From Rachicladosporium sp. CCFEE 5018 (taxonomy: Eukaryota > Ascomycota > Dothideomycetes > Cladosporiales > Cladosporiaceae): a stretch of DNA of 64,000 nt. This document shows positions 52,395 through 62,946 of this stretch, in pieces. Each line of letters begins with the position of its first letter. Position 1 is the stretch's first letter. Below the pieces are notes generated by a model, which did no database searches, was not told the origin of the DNA, and saw nothing but the letters and a program-made list of their open reading frames with translations. The position numbers and the translations under genes are program-made. Where the stretch lies: contig KZ111143.1 of NCBI GenBank assembly GCA_002077045.2, positions 825,378 through 889,377 of the forward strand. Direction: 5' to 3'.

Positions 52395-53141
52395 TCAGTA
52401 AGCCGCGATGAGCGGTTGCTGGTCTTGCATGATGTAGTCCTCGATCGACTTTCCAGAACTGGGCGAGAAGAATGTCACATTCGTGATTGCTTGTCGCTCC
52501 TTCTCGCTGAGTTCGAGTACTGGTGCCTCTGGTGATGATGGCATGCTCTCATCCTCGGAGTCTGAGTCGTCGGAAAGGAGCTCTGGAGGGGAGTGCTTGG
52601 AAGGAACGCGGACGAGAGCGTGGTGCTCATCATCCTCATCGTCGTAGTCCTCCTCATCGATCTCAGCGGACTCGATGACGACTGGTGCGTGTCGGAGGTT
52701 CTTGGGAATGGACATGTTGAAGAGATCCTCATCCTCGTCGTAGATGTCAGAGCCGGCGTCAGAGTCGCTGTCAGAGTCGCCCTCGTCGTCCTCGTCGATT
52801 TGCTCGGCGATCGAGTCGACCCATTGGATGTGTCGGGGCTCTGAGGGTGTCGAGGCCTTGCGGACGGAGTGGTTGAACCAGGCTTCTTGCTCGCGCTCGG
52901 CATCTGCGAGTTCGACCATGAGGGTGTCGAGCAGGTTGGCGTGGCCGACTAGGCGTCGGAGGTTGTGGTCACCACGGCTGGCTTCCCGTCCGAGCTTGGA
53001 TCGGGCTGTCGATGCTACAGCGTATGTGCGGGTGAGAGACATCCTTTGCTTCTTGGCTGGTGGGGATGTGGGTGAGACTTGGTAGATTGCTTGAGCCTCG
53101 AATGGCGCGAATGAAGATTCGAGTCGAAGATGAGAAGGCAT
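52395..53141 (-). CDS. Conserved acidic fungal protein of unknown function (unit 2)
   Basis: A 248-residue copy of the protein at 33426-34172, same length and intact, start ATG 53141. Differences are few and mostly in the acidic region (EDDEGDSDSDSD, DLFNMSIPKNLRHAPV) and near the C-terminus (TFFSPSSGKS instead of TFFPPKSGKS). The conserved HNLRRLVGHANLLDTLM block is unchanged. This pattern suggests that both copies remain under constraint. Confidence 0.7.
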   Translation of the reverse strand: MPSHLRLESSFAPFEAQAIYQVSPTSPPAKKQRMSLTRTYAVASTARSKLGREASRGDHNLRRLVGHANLLDTLMVELADAEREQEAWFNHSVRKASTPSEPRHIQWVDSIAEQIDEDDEGDSDSDSDAGSDIYDEDEDLFNMSIPKNLRHAPVVIESAEIDEEDYDDEDDEHHALVRVPSKHSPPELLSDDSDSEDESMPSSPEAPVLELSEKERQAITNVTFFSPSSGKSIEDYIMQDQQPLIAAY

Positions 53142-56100
53142 TGCGGCTTCGTTTTGTTTTGTTGAGATTGATGAGTCAATGGTGTCGTGATATGGCAAGA
53201 TTGTTGCCTGAGTCACACTGGCCAATGGTAGTGTGGGGAAGAAAGTGGCTTGGAGTTTGATTGATGTGTTGTTGCTTGACTTCAGTGTAGAGACTGGTTG
53301 TTGTCTTGGACTGAAGTGTTGTTGATGTTGTTGGATGTGTGAGTGAAAAGCATCTGACCTGAGCGGGAATCGAGGATCATAATGTATCCGTCCTGTGCGT
53401 CGTGCCCTCGCATACAAAGTGTGTAAGCTCCGCGAACATCGCGTGCGTTGCGAGGAACCCGCAAAGTCCGTTCGGGCTGACGCTAAAATCCTGACAGGGA
53501 TGTGTCCAATCAGCGCATGTGTGGGCCTTGACCGGATGAGCAATGGCCTGATGTTCCGCTTTGAAAGCTGCGGTTCGGCCGACAAATCTAGGGTGCGCTG
53601 ACAACACTGCCCGCCTGCTGGCGCACTGTCGCACTGGGCACGCCTTATGGACTCTGGTCGTTGATCAGTCATGCTCACAGGTTCCCCGGGCTCTGTCGGG
53701 GACATGAGCGAGCGTGATGCGACGTTGCGCCGTGTCCTACCGCATACAGCTCGTGGTGCTTTGCAATCGCTGTGGAGGCATTCCAGTCACGTCTTTGATA
53801 CATTGTGAATCACTTTCCCATCGCAGTCTCTGTTCGACATCGTCGATGCTTGCTGTGCGCACGTTGTGTAGGCAGCCGAATTTGCACGTAGCTTGGCTAT
53901 GCCCTGGGCTTTGCAATCGTGTTGCTACGTGGCACTGCGGTCTGTACTCGCGGCCGGTGGAGCGCAAGCACGTTGCGCCGTTGCTGTGGCTTGCCATGAA
54001 ACCAAGGCAACAACTTGAGGGCAGATTGCGACGCGACAGCTCGGCGCTCTGTCGTTCCGCTGCCGCAGTTACAGCTGCAGCTCGCACCCAGCCCCCAGTT
54101 TGGCGAACCGTAAACCCGATTGGGACTTCAATGCGACAGTCATCAACTTTCCGGAGCAACATCTCTCAGGCCATGTGCACAGCCCAGCGGCCGATACGAT
54201 CAAGCGAACCATAGCTTGCGCCATGAATGCATGAGAGATGCTGTCGTAATGACTCACTGGAGTCTGCGGTCGTTAATTGCAGCTTTGCTTCGCCTGTTGA
54301 CTCGTTGCGGAGATCGGTGTTCCTTCCCACGCTTCTTCGTACGACGGCTCGGGAATTTCTAACGTCCGCCTCCAAGCAGACTCTCACGATGTCTGGTTGA
54401 AGGCCGCATTATTCTCCGCGAGCCGAGCAATACAAATGACTGTTAGTACAGAAGCGGCTGGTAGTCACTCGTCTCATGAATTCTTCTCGTGCATGGTGAA
54501 GTGAGGTCTTTGCAGACTTCACGTACCTTCCTCTCGAATGAGGCCTCAGCGACCCAAGTGCCCCGATCGGGCCTAGCGCAGTCGCAAACTCACATAAGCC
54601 GCAGTCAACGGACATAAGATCTCACTTCAGTCCTGACCCGAGGCGCAGAGTACAGATAACCGCGGTGAGCAGGCCTACTCGTCGCGCGCGGATTCTTAGT
54701 TCCCACTCATCGATGTGCTATGGCTCATGGGAAATGGATCGTTGACGACTTCGTCAGCACGACACCGCGTCAGCAAGCTCCCCCAACCTCATTTCCAATA
54801 ATCTCGTATTTCACAGACTTTCACCATGACATCAAACCCTCAACTCAATCCATCCTCCTACCTCCACGAACCGATACGCCCGCTGCATGACTGTTTGGGT
54901 GCTTGTCGGGCATTACGGATTTTGGCAAACTCCCTTCTAAACCTTCCATGCAGGGTGACGTACGACCACTTTGACGGACTTACAAAGCACCTTGCAGATC
55001 CATCGAGATCTACAAGATATGAGCAAGCCATCTGCTGCTCACTTGAGCAAATGTTCGCGTTATCAGAAAGACTGACACCCGGATGCATGCCCCGTGGCAG
55101 GTGGTAGCCAGCTTGGCGATGGGTTCCAGAACGCTGAGCTAGACTGCATCGCGACGATGGTAGGCATGAGGAAGATATGACTGAGGGTTCCGGAATGAGG
55201 ACGAGATGCCGCACGGAGCCTCGATCGCCAACAGTTTTGCATCGGAGCGCGCTCCTGACGCTGCTGTGCAGTGAAGCGTATGATGGGTGACACACGTCAC
55301 AACTTCATCCTGGCACTGCGACGCCAATATCGAAGCAGGGCAGGCATAACTTTGGCGGAGCCCTGCGGAAGACACCTGGAGAGCTCGCCGCTCGAACCTA
55401 CTGACCTCCTTGCAGCTCGAAGATACACCTCGTGCTACCTAGTGGGCTCAGCGTGGGGAGCATCGCGCGAAGAGCCGGCATGCGATTGCCGAAGCAGGTA
55501 CACTGATGGCATCATACTGCGTTAAGCAGACATCGAGCTGCATATCTGCTCGAGCTGGCGAGCCTCCTGGCCCTTGAACTTTGAGCGATAAGTGCGCACT
55601 CGAGTCAACCTTGCAATGCGGCCATCGACTCGCCTCGACCCAGGGGTCCGCGCGAATCGTCCAGGCGAGGCTCGATCGCCTACTCTTCATGAGATGGCTC
55701 CTGCTATGGCCTGAAAAGCCTTATTCCGCACCACGCACCCGGTCTGTCTGATCGGATATGAGCAAGAGCTTTGTGGTAGCCGACTGCCGAAATACGGCTT
55801 CGAAAGAGTCGGGTGAAGGGGTGAATCGACGTGCTAGCACACTCATGCATAAGTAAGATACTGCCGTAAGGTCTAATGCAGGGACTTGTAAACACGAGCA
55901 CGGTCAGTATGGCGACCATGAAGTTGCTTTGCGTAGTGGGATCGCGCACGGTAGGTTCGAGAGGCTTCAAAGCTCTCAGTGCGGCTAGCCACATCTCATC
56001 GTCAGGCAGCGACACCGTGAAACAGTCCTTATGTATGCGAGAAAGACGACCGCAGATATCGATCTACTGGGACCGCGGTCGAACATCGTTTGCTGATGTA

Positions 56101-56764
56101 GATATACAGACACTATAAGCAATCTGAAGATACCTTAGTACAAGGTAGAAAGCAGCACGTCTAGATCTCACCAATCCAGATTCTTTTTCGTCGCCGCAGC
56201 GATGTCATATATAAGGCAACAGTGTGTCCGTGAGCTTGAAGCGTCACGGGCTTGATGGCTCGCTGTACAACCGCATGGTATTGTGAGATGCCAATGCCTC
56301 GAAATCGAATCAATTCATATAGGCTTCTCACCTTGTTGATCGTCGACAAGATGGTACAGACAGCGCTGCTGAATTTGCCAGGTCACGGTGCGCCCGCTTT
56401 CACTCTGCGCTCGTCAATGTCACGGCTGAGGTGTGCTATGGCTCATGCGACAACGCATCCGAGACGACTTCGTTAACATGGCAAATCATCAACTCCCTCA
56501 ACCACATCTTTGGTAGACTTGGGTCTCACAGTACTTCCGCCATGATATTGGAACCCCAATTGGATAGATACTGGCGCATGACGCCACGTGGCCACTATAT
56601 GTTCAGGGCTATCTGTATTCCTGCCTCCAAGAACCCTCCTTGGATTCGTGGCCTCAGCTGTGAACTTCGCACGTAGTCCATGACGAACACTTCCAGATGA
56701 TAGACTACAACACTGCCAGTGACATCACATATCCAGAGGTCTGTCCAGCCGGCTATCTGCAGCG
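53142..56764. other. Gene-poor 3.6 kb region (unit 2)
   Basis: Counterpart of 34173-37812, with small indels (for example a shorter GTGCGCACGTTGTGTAGGC stretch near 53870, and a missing TCAGATTCAT near 54650). The same two diverged modules are present (about 54714 and about 56433). No gene is convincingly shared by both copies. Confidence 0.4.
54826..55107 (+). other. Short open frame, possible relic gene (unit 2)
   Basis: Ninety-three codons from ATG 54826 (MTSNPQLNPSSYLHEPIRPL) to TAG. The unit 1 version has a stop at codon 6 and a one-base length change, so at most one copy could be functional. No homology recognised. Confidence 0.2.
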
Positions 56765-57880
56765 ATGTCAACGATGGCACCAGCCTCCGTTCCATACCTC
56801 GTTGCAGGCATCTGCATCCTCGTTGCTTCAATCTACCTTTCAACTCGGTCCTCCAGTGTAGACAATGCTAGCAAACAAACCCCTGTTGCCAACAAGGAGG
56901 TACTTGAGAGCCTGCACCGCGCTCGCGCGAAGAATGAAGACGAAAGCACCCGCCATACTCTCGATCTCCCAGACGGCCGCAAATTTGGCTACGCGTTTTA
57001 CGGCAGCGCCTTACCGAATGCGCCCACCATCATCTTCATCCACGGCTCTGGCGACAACCGCCTGTCTGGCGGCTTCTTCCACGCGGCAGCTGAGGACCTT
57101 GACATCCGCATCATCAGCGTCGATCGGCCTGGATGGGGGCTCAGTTCCACGCGCTTGAGTGGATCGGTGCTGGATGTTGCACAGGACATCAAGTACTTGA
57201 CGAGCGAGCTGAATATTCAACACTATGGTCTTATCGGTGCATCTGGCGGTGGTCCCTTCACGCTCGCCTGTGCTCATGTTCTTCCTCAAGATCAGCTGAA
57301 AAGCGTTACCATGCTCATCGCCGCTGGGCCATGGCAGTCAACTGTCATGCGACACGCTAAATGGTTTCCCTGGCTGTTCTGGACAGTCATCAATAGCAGT
57401 GCTGTTCTGCGGCGTTGGGGAGCCAGGCAAGCAATGACGAAGTACAGCAATATGAGTTGCGAGGACTACGTGACGATCAATAGGAAGCGGATGACCAGCT
57501 GGTGGGTGCATTTGCTTTCACGCCCGCACGAGAAGGACCTTGCAATCTTCACAGACGATGCGGCGTTCGAGTACTCTTATGACTTGCTCCAGGAGAACTG
57601 CAAGCGAGCCGATGGCGTAGACGGGATGGTGGAGGACTGGCGCGTCATGACTACCGAAGATCTTGGGTTCAAGCTCGAGGATATCAGACGTGACTTGCCG
57701 ATTCAGCTGTGGTATGGTAAGTACGATACGAGCGTTTCGTGGCATGTAGGAGAAGACTTGAAGAAGCGATTGCATGGTGACAAAGTGGAGCTCCATGTCA
57801 GAGAGGAGACGCATCTCAGTATGCTGCTCAACTGTAGGACCGAGGTGCTGACGAAAGCGCTAGAAAATATGCGTGGTTGA
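56765..57880 (+). CDS. Membrane-anchored alpha/beta hydrolase (unit 2)
   Basis: A 371-residue copy of the hydrolase at 37813-38928. The catalytic parts are the same: IIFIHGSGDNR, LIGASGGGP, WYGKYDTSVS and ETHLSML. The N-terminal anchor differs (VASIYLSTRSSSV instead of VASIYLLTWLSSV), which shortens the hydrophobic stretch and adds a charge. Changes also cluster just after it (KNEDESTRHTLDL instead of KNKDESSHQTLDL). The enzyme core is conserved, so the copy is probably active. Altered membrane placement is possible. Confidence 0.85.
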   Translation: MSTMAPASVPYLVAGICILVASIYLSTRSSSVDNASKQTPVANKEVLESLHRARAKNEDESTRHTLDLPDGRKFGYAFYGSALPNAPTIIFIHGSGDNRLSGGFFHAAAEDLDIRIISVDRPGWGLSSTRLSGSVLDVAQDIKYLTSELNIQHYGLIGASGGGPFTLACAHVLPQDQLKSVTMLIAAGPWQSTVMRHAKWFPWLFWTVINSSAVLRRWGARQAMTKYSNMSCEDYVTINRKRMTSWWVHLLSRPHEKDLAIFTDDAAFEYSYDLLQENCKRADGVDGMVEDWRVMTTEDLGFKLEDIRRDLPIQLWYGKYDTSVSWHVGEDLKKRLHGDKVELHVREETHLSMLLNCRTEVLTKALENMRG

Positions 57881-58347
57881 CGAGCAGATCCAAATTGGTA
57901 TAACATCGCTTTCGCACTCAGGATCATCCAATGCCAATTCTTAGAAACCCATCATTTTGCATAAGCTTCCCGTCGCCTCGGCTCTGCACTCCCGCCGCTG
58001 GCTTACCCCAGACTTCTGCTGCCGCTGCCGCGTGTTGGCGCGACCATGGCACATGCGTCTTGGGTGGCGCATCGCGGCATCCCTGGTCAACTTCAACCTG
58101 TTGCTAAATCGTGATACCATCCCCGTCTTGTATGTACCATACTTGACCCAATCCTCTTGTCGCGGTCTTTGATTGCGAATACCACTTCACATTTGCTTCT
58201 GGCAACTCAATTGTGTAGAACCTCCGGCGCAACCAATAGCAGCGTCAGCAAATACACTGTGCTTCTCCTTTCGTGCATGAGGAGCTTCGAAATTGCTTGT
58301 GAGCAAATCACACCTGCCACTCTCACATACTCTGGACACACGTCGCG
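57881..58347. other. Intergenic, hydrolase / Gdt1 (unit 2)
   Basis: Promoter region of the unit 2 Gdt1 gene. It lacks the TATATAAG seen at the equivalent place in unit 1 (here TTTTGCATAAG). No gene. Confidence 0.4.
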
Positions 58348-60111
58348 ATGCGATACTACAAGCCAATACCGCTGCTGCTCCTGTTGTCATCGCCTTGCTT
58401 CGTCTCTGCGGCCGACTCCCTCTCTAACGATGAGATCCTCGCCCTCAACGCTCCCAAAGGTGAGCCCATAGATCGCCAAGGGAAGTCGCAGAAAGCCACG
58501 AATGCTTTCGAATTGGATGCGGACTTCACCCGGACTGCGCGCGCAGCAGTGAAGACGCGGCATTATGTTGGCACGGAAGATGCGCCTGTGGACGGACTGG
58601 ATGGCAAACCTCATGCTGGACCATTCGTGGACACTACGCCGGAGCAGACGTCAAGTGTGACAGGAACGAAGACTGCGACTGCGACGGCGAAGGCATTACC
58701 GACCTCGCTGGAGAAGCTAGCGGGTGGCGCAAGTAGCGAAGATGGGTTGAAGCTGGAGGACATACCCGAAAAGATTGACGGAGTCATGAACGATGACACT
58801 CGACCTATACCGAAGAAGGGAACGACTGGCACAGAGGGTGGCGTGAGCGAAAAGGAGAAAGCACGGTTGGCGAAGGGAGTGAACGCCGAGAATATACCCA
58901 CAGGCCCTCAAGAAGCGCCTCCGTTACCGCACAGCGAGGTCGAGAAGATATCTGGCAAAAGCGACAAGGGCGAGAGCAAGTCGTCGAAGTTGACGAAGAT
59001 CGAAGGCAAGGAGATGGAGAAAAGTGGGAAGCAGGTCGAGTCGCCGAAGAAGGGCGGAGAGTACGGCGCTGGAGGCGTGGGCATGCAGAAGCCTACGGAC
59101 CTCCCCAACAAGCCTCATGACATCCCTCACCCAGAGCCGAAGATCGCGACGCAACCAAAAAAGGACTCCTCCGACCCACCAGCAACGGACCGCTCTACCT
59201 GGCTGAAGGACACTATGCCGTACACCGAAGGTGTCTCGAAACCAAAGACACCATCATCCTCGACACCAGGCGCGCCAGGAACGCCCGAGCATGCAGCAAG
59301 TTTCGAAGAGTGGTTCCACTCGTTCGTCGTCTCCTTCACGATGATCATCTTCACCGAGATAGGCGACAAGACCTTCCTGGTAGCTGCGCTAATGGCTATG
59401 CGACACCCGCGACTCGTGGTCTACACGGCCGCCATATCGGCGTTGATAACTATGACTGTGCTCTCCGCAGTGCTGGGTCATATCGCGCCGACGTTACTTC
59501 CCAAGCGTCTCACCACCCTCGCAGCAGCAATTCTGTTCATCGTCTTCGGCATCAAGATGCTACGAGAAGGTCTCGAGATGTCAAAAGAAGCCGGCGTCGC
59601 CGAAGAAATGCAAGAAGTCGAGGCCGAGCTCGAGGAGAAAGAACACACTCTCCTCCGCGACTCGAAGAAATCCAATCCCTACGCTCTCGAATCCGGCCGT
59701 ACTTCTCGATCACCCTCGCCTGCGCGAAAACCGCAGTCGTTGTCAGGTTTGGCGAATTTGCTCGGCCTAGTGCTGAGTCCTGTGTGGGTGCAGACTTTCG
59801 TTATGACTTTCTTAGGCGAGTGGGGAGACCGAAGTCAGATTGCTACGATTGCCATGGCGGCTGGTCAGGACTACTGGTGGGTTACGCTTGGCGCTGTGGC
59901 GGGACATGCGTGTTGTACTGGGTTGGCTGTGCTTGGTGGGAGGGCGTTGGCCGGACGGGTCAGTATGAGAGTCGGTAAGTGCTACCCTGTTGTGCGTCTG
60001 GCTTGCAGTTCCCTAGCTAATCGCTATTCTATCACAGTCACTATCGGAGGCGCAGGTGCTTTCCTGGTATTCGGCGTGTTGTATTTGTACGAGGCCTGGG
60101 TTGAAGAGTGA
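58348..60111 (+). CDS. GDT1: Gdt1/TMEM165-family (UPF0016) ion transporter (unit 2)
   Basis: Copy of 39396-41155. Exons 58348-59974 and 60038-60111 give 566 residues, with the same signatures (FTEIGDKTFLVAALMAMRHP; LGEWGDRSQIATIAMAAGQD). The intron is 63 bases here and 59 in unit 1. At 63 it is a multiple of three and contains no stop, so an unspliced transcript would encode a 587-residue protein with a 21-residue insert (VGKCYPVV...) before the last helix. The final residues are WVEE instead of WVEG. Substitutions are otherwise sparse and mostly in the hydrophilic luminal region. Confidence 0.9.
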   Translation: MRYYKPIPLLLLLSSPCFVSAADSLSNDEILALNAPKGEPIDRQGKSQKATNAFELDADFTRTARAAVKTRHYVGTEDAPVDGLDGKPHAGPFVDTTPEQTSSVTGTKTATATAKALPTSLEKLAGGASSEDGLKLEDIPEKIDGVMNDDTRPIPKKGTTGTEGGVSEKEKARLAKGVNAENIPTGPQEAPPLPHSEVEKISGKSDKGESKSSKLTKIEGKEMEKSGKQVESPKKGGEYGAGGVGMQKPTDLPNKPHDIPHPEPKIATQPKKDSSDPPATDRSTWLKDTMPYTEGVSKPKTPSSSTPGAPGTPEHAASFEEWFHSFVVSFTMIIFTEIGDKTFLVAALMAMRHPRLVVYTAAISALITMTVLSAVLGHIAPTLLPKRLTTLAAAILFIVFGIKMLREGLEMSKEAGVAEEMQEVEAELEEKEHTLLRDSKKSNPYALESGRTSRSPSPARKPQSLSGLANLLGLVLSPVWVQTFVMTFLGEWGDRSQIATIAMAAGQDYWWVTLGAVAGHACCTGLAVLGGRALAGRVSMRVGKCYPVVRLACSSLANRYSITVTIGGAGAFLVFGVLYLYEAWVEE

Positions 60112-60570
60112 AGCTGAGCGACGGATTGCAGAGGAAAAGGTCTACGGCGTTTGCTCTACGTGCAGTATGTGTCTTTGGGAGATGGCGGAGCGGCAAAAGA
60201 TGCAAGTGCGTCTGTTATGCATCCGCAAGCCAGCGATGTGGTGGCGATTATGTGTTGCGTAAGACTCACGGCCGGCAGGGACTGAAGGCGGTGGTACAGT
60301 GGCTTTCAGGAGTTAGCATTGGACGGTTGAGGTAATTTTGGACGCTTCACGAGTGTACAGATAGACAGCGTTGGTACGCGGAAAAGCAAGTCTCCCCAAA
60401 AATGCTTTCAGACCGGATTGCTAGCTCATTCGATCTCAATACGTTCAGTAAGTGAAAGCGTTGAGGTCGCGTCGAGCAGCACTCGCAAGTGCGGGCACTA
60501 TGCGATCTGATATATCTGGCACCTCGATCATCCCAGACACTCGACCTCGAGTCCAAGCCCAAGGAGTCGG
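60112..60570. other. Convergent 3' region, Gdt1 / TAP-like peptidase (unit 2)
   Basis: 459 bases between the two convergent genes; no gene recognised. Confidence 0.4.
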
Positions 60571-62100
60571 TCATATTCCTTCATTCCTCAACACCGTCCC
60601 CCCTCCCGGCACCTTCAACCTCACCAAATACTCATCAATCGCATCACTCACCTTCCCCGGCTGCGTATAACTCGTATGCCCGCTCCCGTTCCTAGTCAAC
60701 AACACCGCATTCGCGTCCCCAAACTGCCGCTGCAGATTCGCCGCCCAGGCATAACTCGTCTCCGGGTCATGCAGCGCATTGACCATCAGAATAGGCGTCT
60801 TCAGCTGATTCGAAGGGTTCTTGAACGTCGTGATCTCGTGCGGTGGATTCCGCGGTGGCACGGGCCAGCTCTGACAAGCAGTATGCAGGAACCAGAACTC
60901 GCCTGCGCCGCGGGTGTGCGGGGAGAGGGTTCGAGCCATGTGTACGCGGTTGAGGTATTGGGTGTACGATTCGTTGGGTTCGGCGAAGGGCCAGTCGGCG
61001 CAGATGATCGCTACGTAGGAGAAGAGGTCGTTGGTTGTTGCTGTGGGCGGCAGCTGCACGAGCAAGTCGACGTTGCCGTTTGTGGTGGCATTCTTCAGAG
61101 CTTGTGCGAGGCCGAGCCAGCCCGGAGAGCCAAACTCGCCGTTTGGCAGCACGAGCAGGGACTGTGTGTTTAGGCCCATGATGTTCTCGCCGATGACTGG
61201 AGGGCAGCCTGCGTCGAGGCAGGCGGCGCTGGTAGACGTGATGGGGTGGGCGTTGGCGCTGCTGACTAGACGGTCGAAGTAGCCGAGTATATCTGTCTCG
61301 TCGTGAAGTGCGCAAGCGGGTGTATCCCTACACCACGCGAAGAAATGCAGGAGTGTGTTTTCGTAGCCCTGGCTTTCGGTCTCCCAGGCATAGATCGGAC
61401 TTGTCTGGCTGTGATCGAGGTTGGCGTCTAGGACCATGGCGCGGATGTTGTGTGGGTAGAGCTCTGCGTACTGCGAGCCTAGCTGAGTGCCGTAGGAGAA
61501 ACCGAGAAAATTCATCGGCTCATCACCTAGGGCCATGCGAACGGCTTCGAAGTCCCTGGCGGTGCTTTCGGTATCGACGTACTTAAGGAATGATCCGGTG
61601 AGCCGCAGACAGCTCGCACCGAAATCACGCCAGTGAGACACCATGTGATCGTACTCGATCTCACTGATCGGGAACTCGGAACCCTCCATACCCCATAGAG
61701 TGGGATCGCATTGCACGGGATTCGATTTGCCAGTGCCTCTGGGATCGATAGCGATCAGGTCGAAGTACTCGGTGCTTCTGCTACGCATCAGCCACTTGTA
61801 CATGCCCCCGCTGGGGACGAGATCGCTGCTTGGAGCATCGCCTGGACCGCCAGGATTGTAGAACAGGTTGCCGATCCTAGCGCTTGCGTTGCGGGCTGGT
61901 ATCTTCGTGACGAACAGGTCTAGGTGATTGCTGCGAGGGTCCTGCGAGTCACTGGGCACGGATAGGGTGGCGCATTTGAGCGGGACGGAGGCATTGATGC
62001 AGTCCGTCCACGCTATTGGAGAGTGGTAGTGGAATCTCCCAGTGGGGGCTCCGCTGGCAAGAGATAAGAAGGCAACGCTGGCGATAGTCGTGCGCCACAT
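60571..62100 (-). CDS. Secreted TAP-like S33 serine peptidase, intact copy (unit 2)
   Basis: Probable extracellular tripeptidyl/prolyl aminopeptidase-like hydrolase, 509 residues, single exon, start ATG 62100. The N-terminus MWRTTIASVAFLSLASG is a signal peptide. The alpha/beta-hydrolase part has the oxyanion motif FYNPGGPGD, IDPRGTGKSNPVQC and the nucleophile elbow NFLGFSYGTQLG. The C-terminal TAP-like domain contains HTACQSWPVPPRNPP, LMVNALHDPETSY (acid) and GSGHTSYTQPG (His). Several Cys and N-glycosylation sequons (NASV, NESY, NGSG) fit secretion. The upstream frame continues to a GTG, but the signal peptide supports the ATG used here. The unit 1 copy is a pseudogene. Confidence 0.88.
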   Translation of the reverse strand: MWRTTIASVAFLSLASGAPTGRFHYHSPIAWTDCINASVPLKCATLSVPSDSQDPRSNHLDLFVTKIPARNASARIGNLFYNPGGPGDAPSSDLVPSGGMYKWLMRSRSTEYFDLIAIDPRGTGKSNPVQCDPTLWGMEGSEFPISEIEYDHMVSHWRDFGASCLRLTGSFLKYVDTESTARDFEAVRMALGDEPMNFLGFSYGTQLGSQYAELYPHNIRAMVLDANLDHSQTSPIYAWETESQGYENTLLHFFAWCRDTPACALHDETDILGYFDRLVSSANAHPITSTSAACLDAGCPPVIGENIMGLNTQSLLVLPNGEFGSPGWLGLAQALKNATTNGNVDLLVQLPPTATTNDLFSYVAIICADWPFAEPNESYTQYLNRVHMARTLSPHTRGAGEFWFLHTACQSWPVPPRNPPHEITTFKNPSNQLKTPILMVNALHDPETSYAWAANLQRQFGDANAVLLTRNGSGHTSYTQPGKVSDAIDEYLVRLKVPGGGTVLRNEGI

Positions 62101-62946
62101 CGCGCACACTTGTTCGCGGAGAATTGCTATAGGCGCTGAAAGCTCCACCTGAATGACCTTGCGTTGCTCGGACTATGGGAAGTAATGTAGAGCTGTTGAC
62201 ATCATCTCGAAACAGTCGTGTCCTTTTATAACAGGGAAGCCATATCATATAGTGACTTACTAACAACGCCGAATGACGGGGTCAGGTACGGAGCTGACCT
62301 GAGCATCCTGGCGAAGGATTCCACAAGCGAGTGTCTATACTCGCGTTCGCGACGCTATGCCGAAGTCATGCTGCAGCCATTGGGCCTGTCGTTGTAATAC
62401 AGCTTGAAGCCTTGGAAGCCGTCCATGTAGCAGTGCGGCTGATGCATGAACCGCCACCAAGCGCTCGTACCTCGCCGATCATGCTGAGCAAGCACTCACA
62501 GCCGAAGGAGGCAACGAGCAAACGAGTACAGGACGCGTATGCTACTGTAGTCGAAATGGTACCTACGCTGCTATGCCTGAGGTCCAGAAGAGAGACCGTC
62601 AGAGCTTGGCATTCAGCCTTGAGCGTTCGTATTGATGTATACTGGGACAGTGCGCAAGACAACCTTGTTGACACTGCGACTGCCGATCTACCGCTGGGCA
62701 GCAACTCATATCGAGTGTGTTTCCAGATTTACGTACTTGTTGTGCCTTGAGGCTTGGCCAGAGGGATGTGGTATTTGCAAAAGATGTTGGAGCCATAAGT
62801 GAGTGGTCACTTGCACACAGTATGAGCGACGCTAGCCGTAAACGGCTAGGCCGAATCATATCGTAAACAAGACCGGCGTTGCCCCTTTACCACACACATG
62901 TCCATCACTGCAAGCAATCCTGAGTCGTTCACTTCGCACCATCAAC
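62101..62946. other. Divergent intergenic region, peptidase / telobox gene (unit 2)
   Basis: Counterpart of 43145-43975. It includes a short indel near 62605 relative to unit 1. No gene that is conserved in both copies. Confidence 0.4.
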
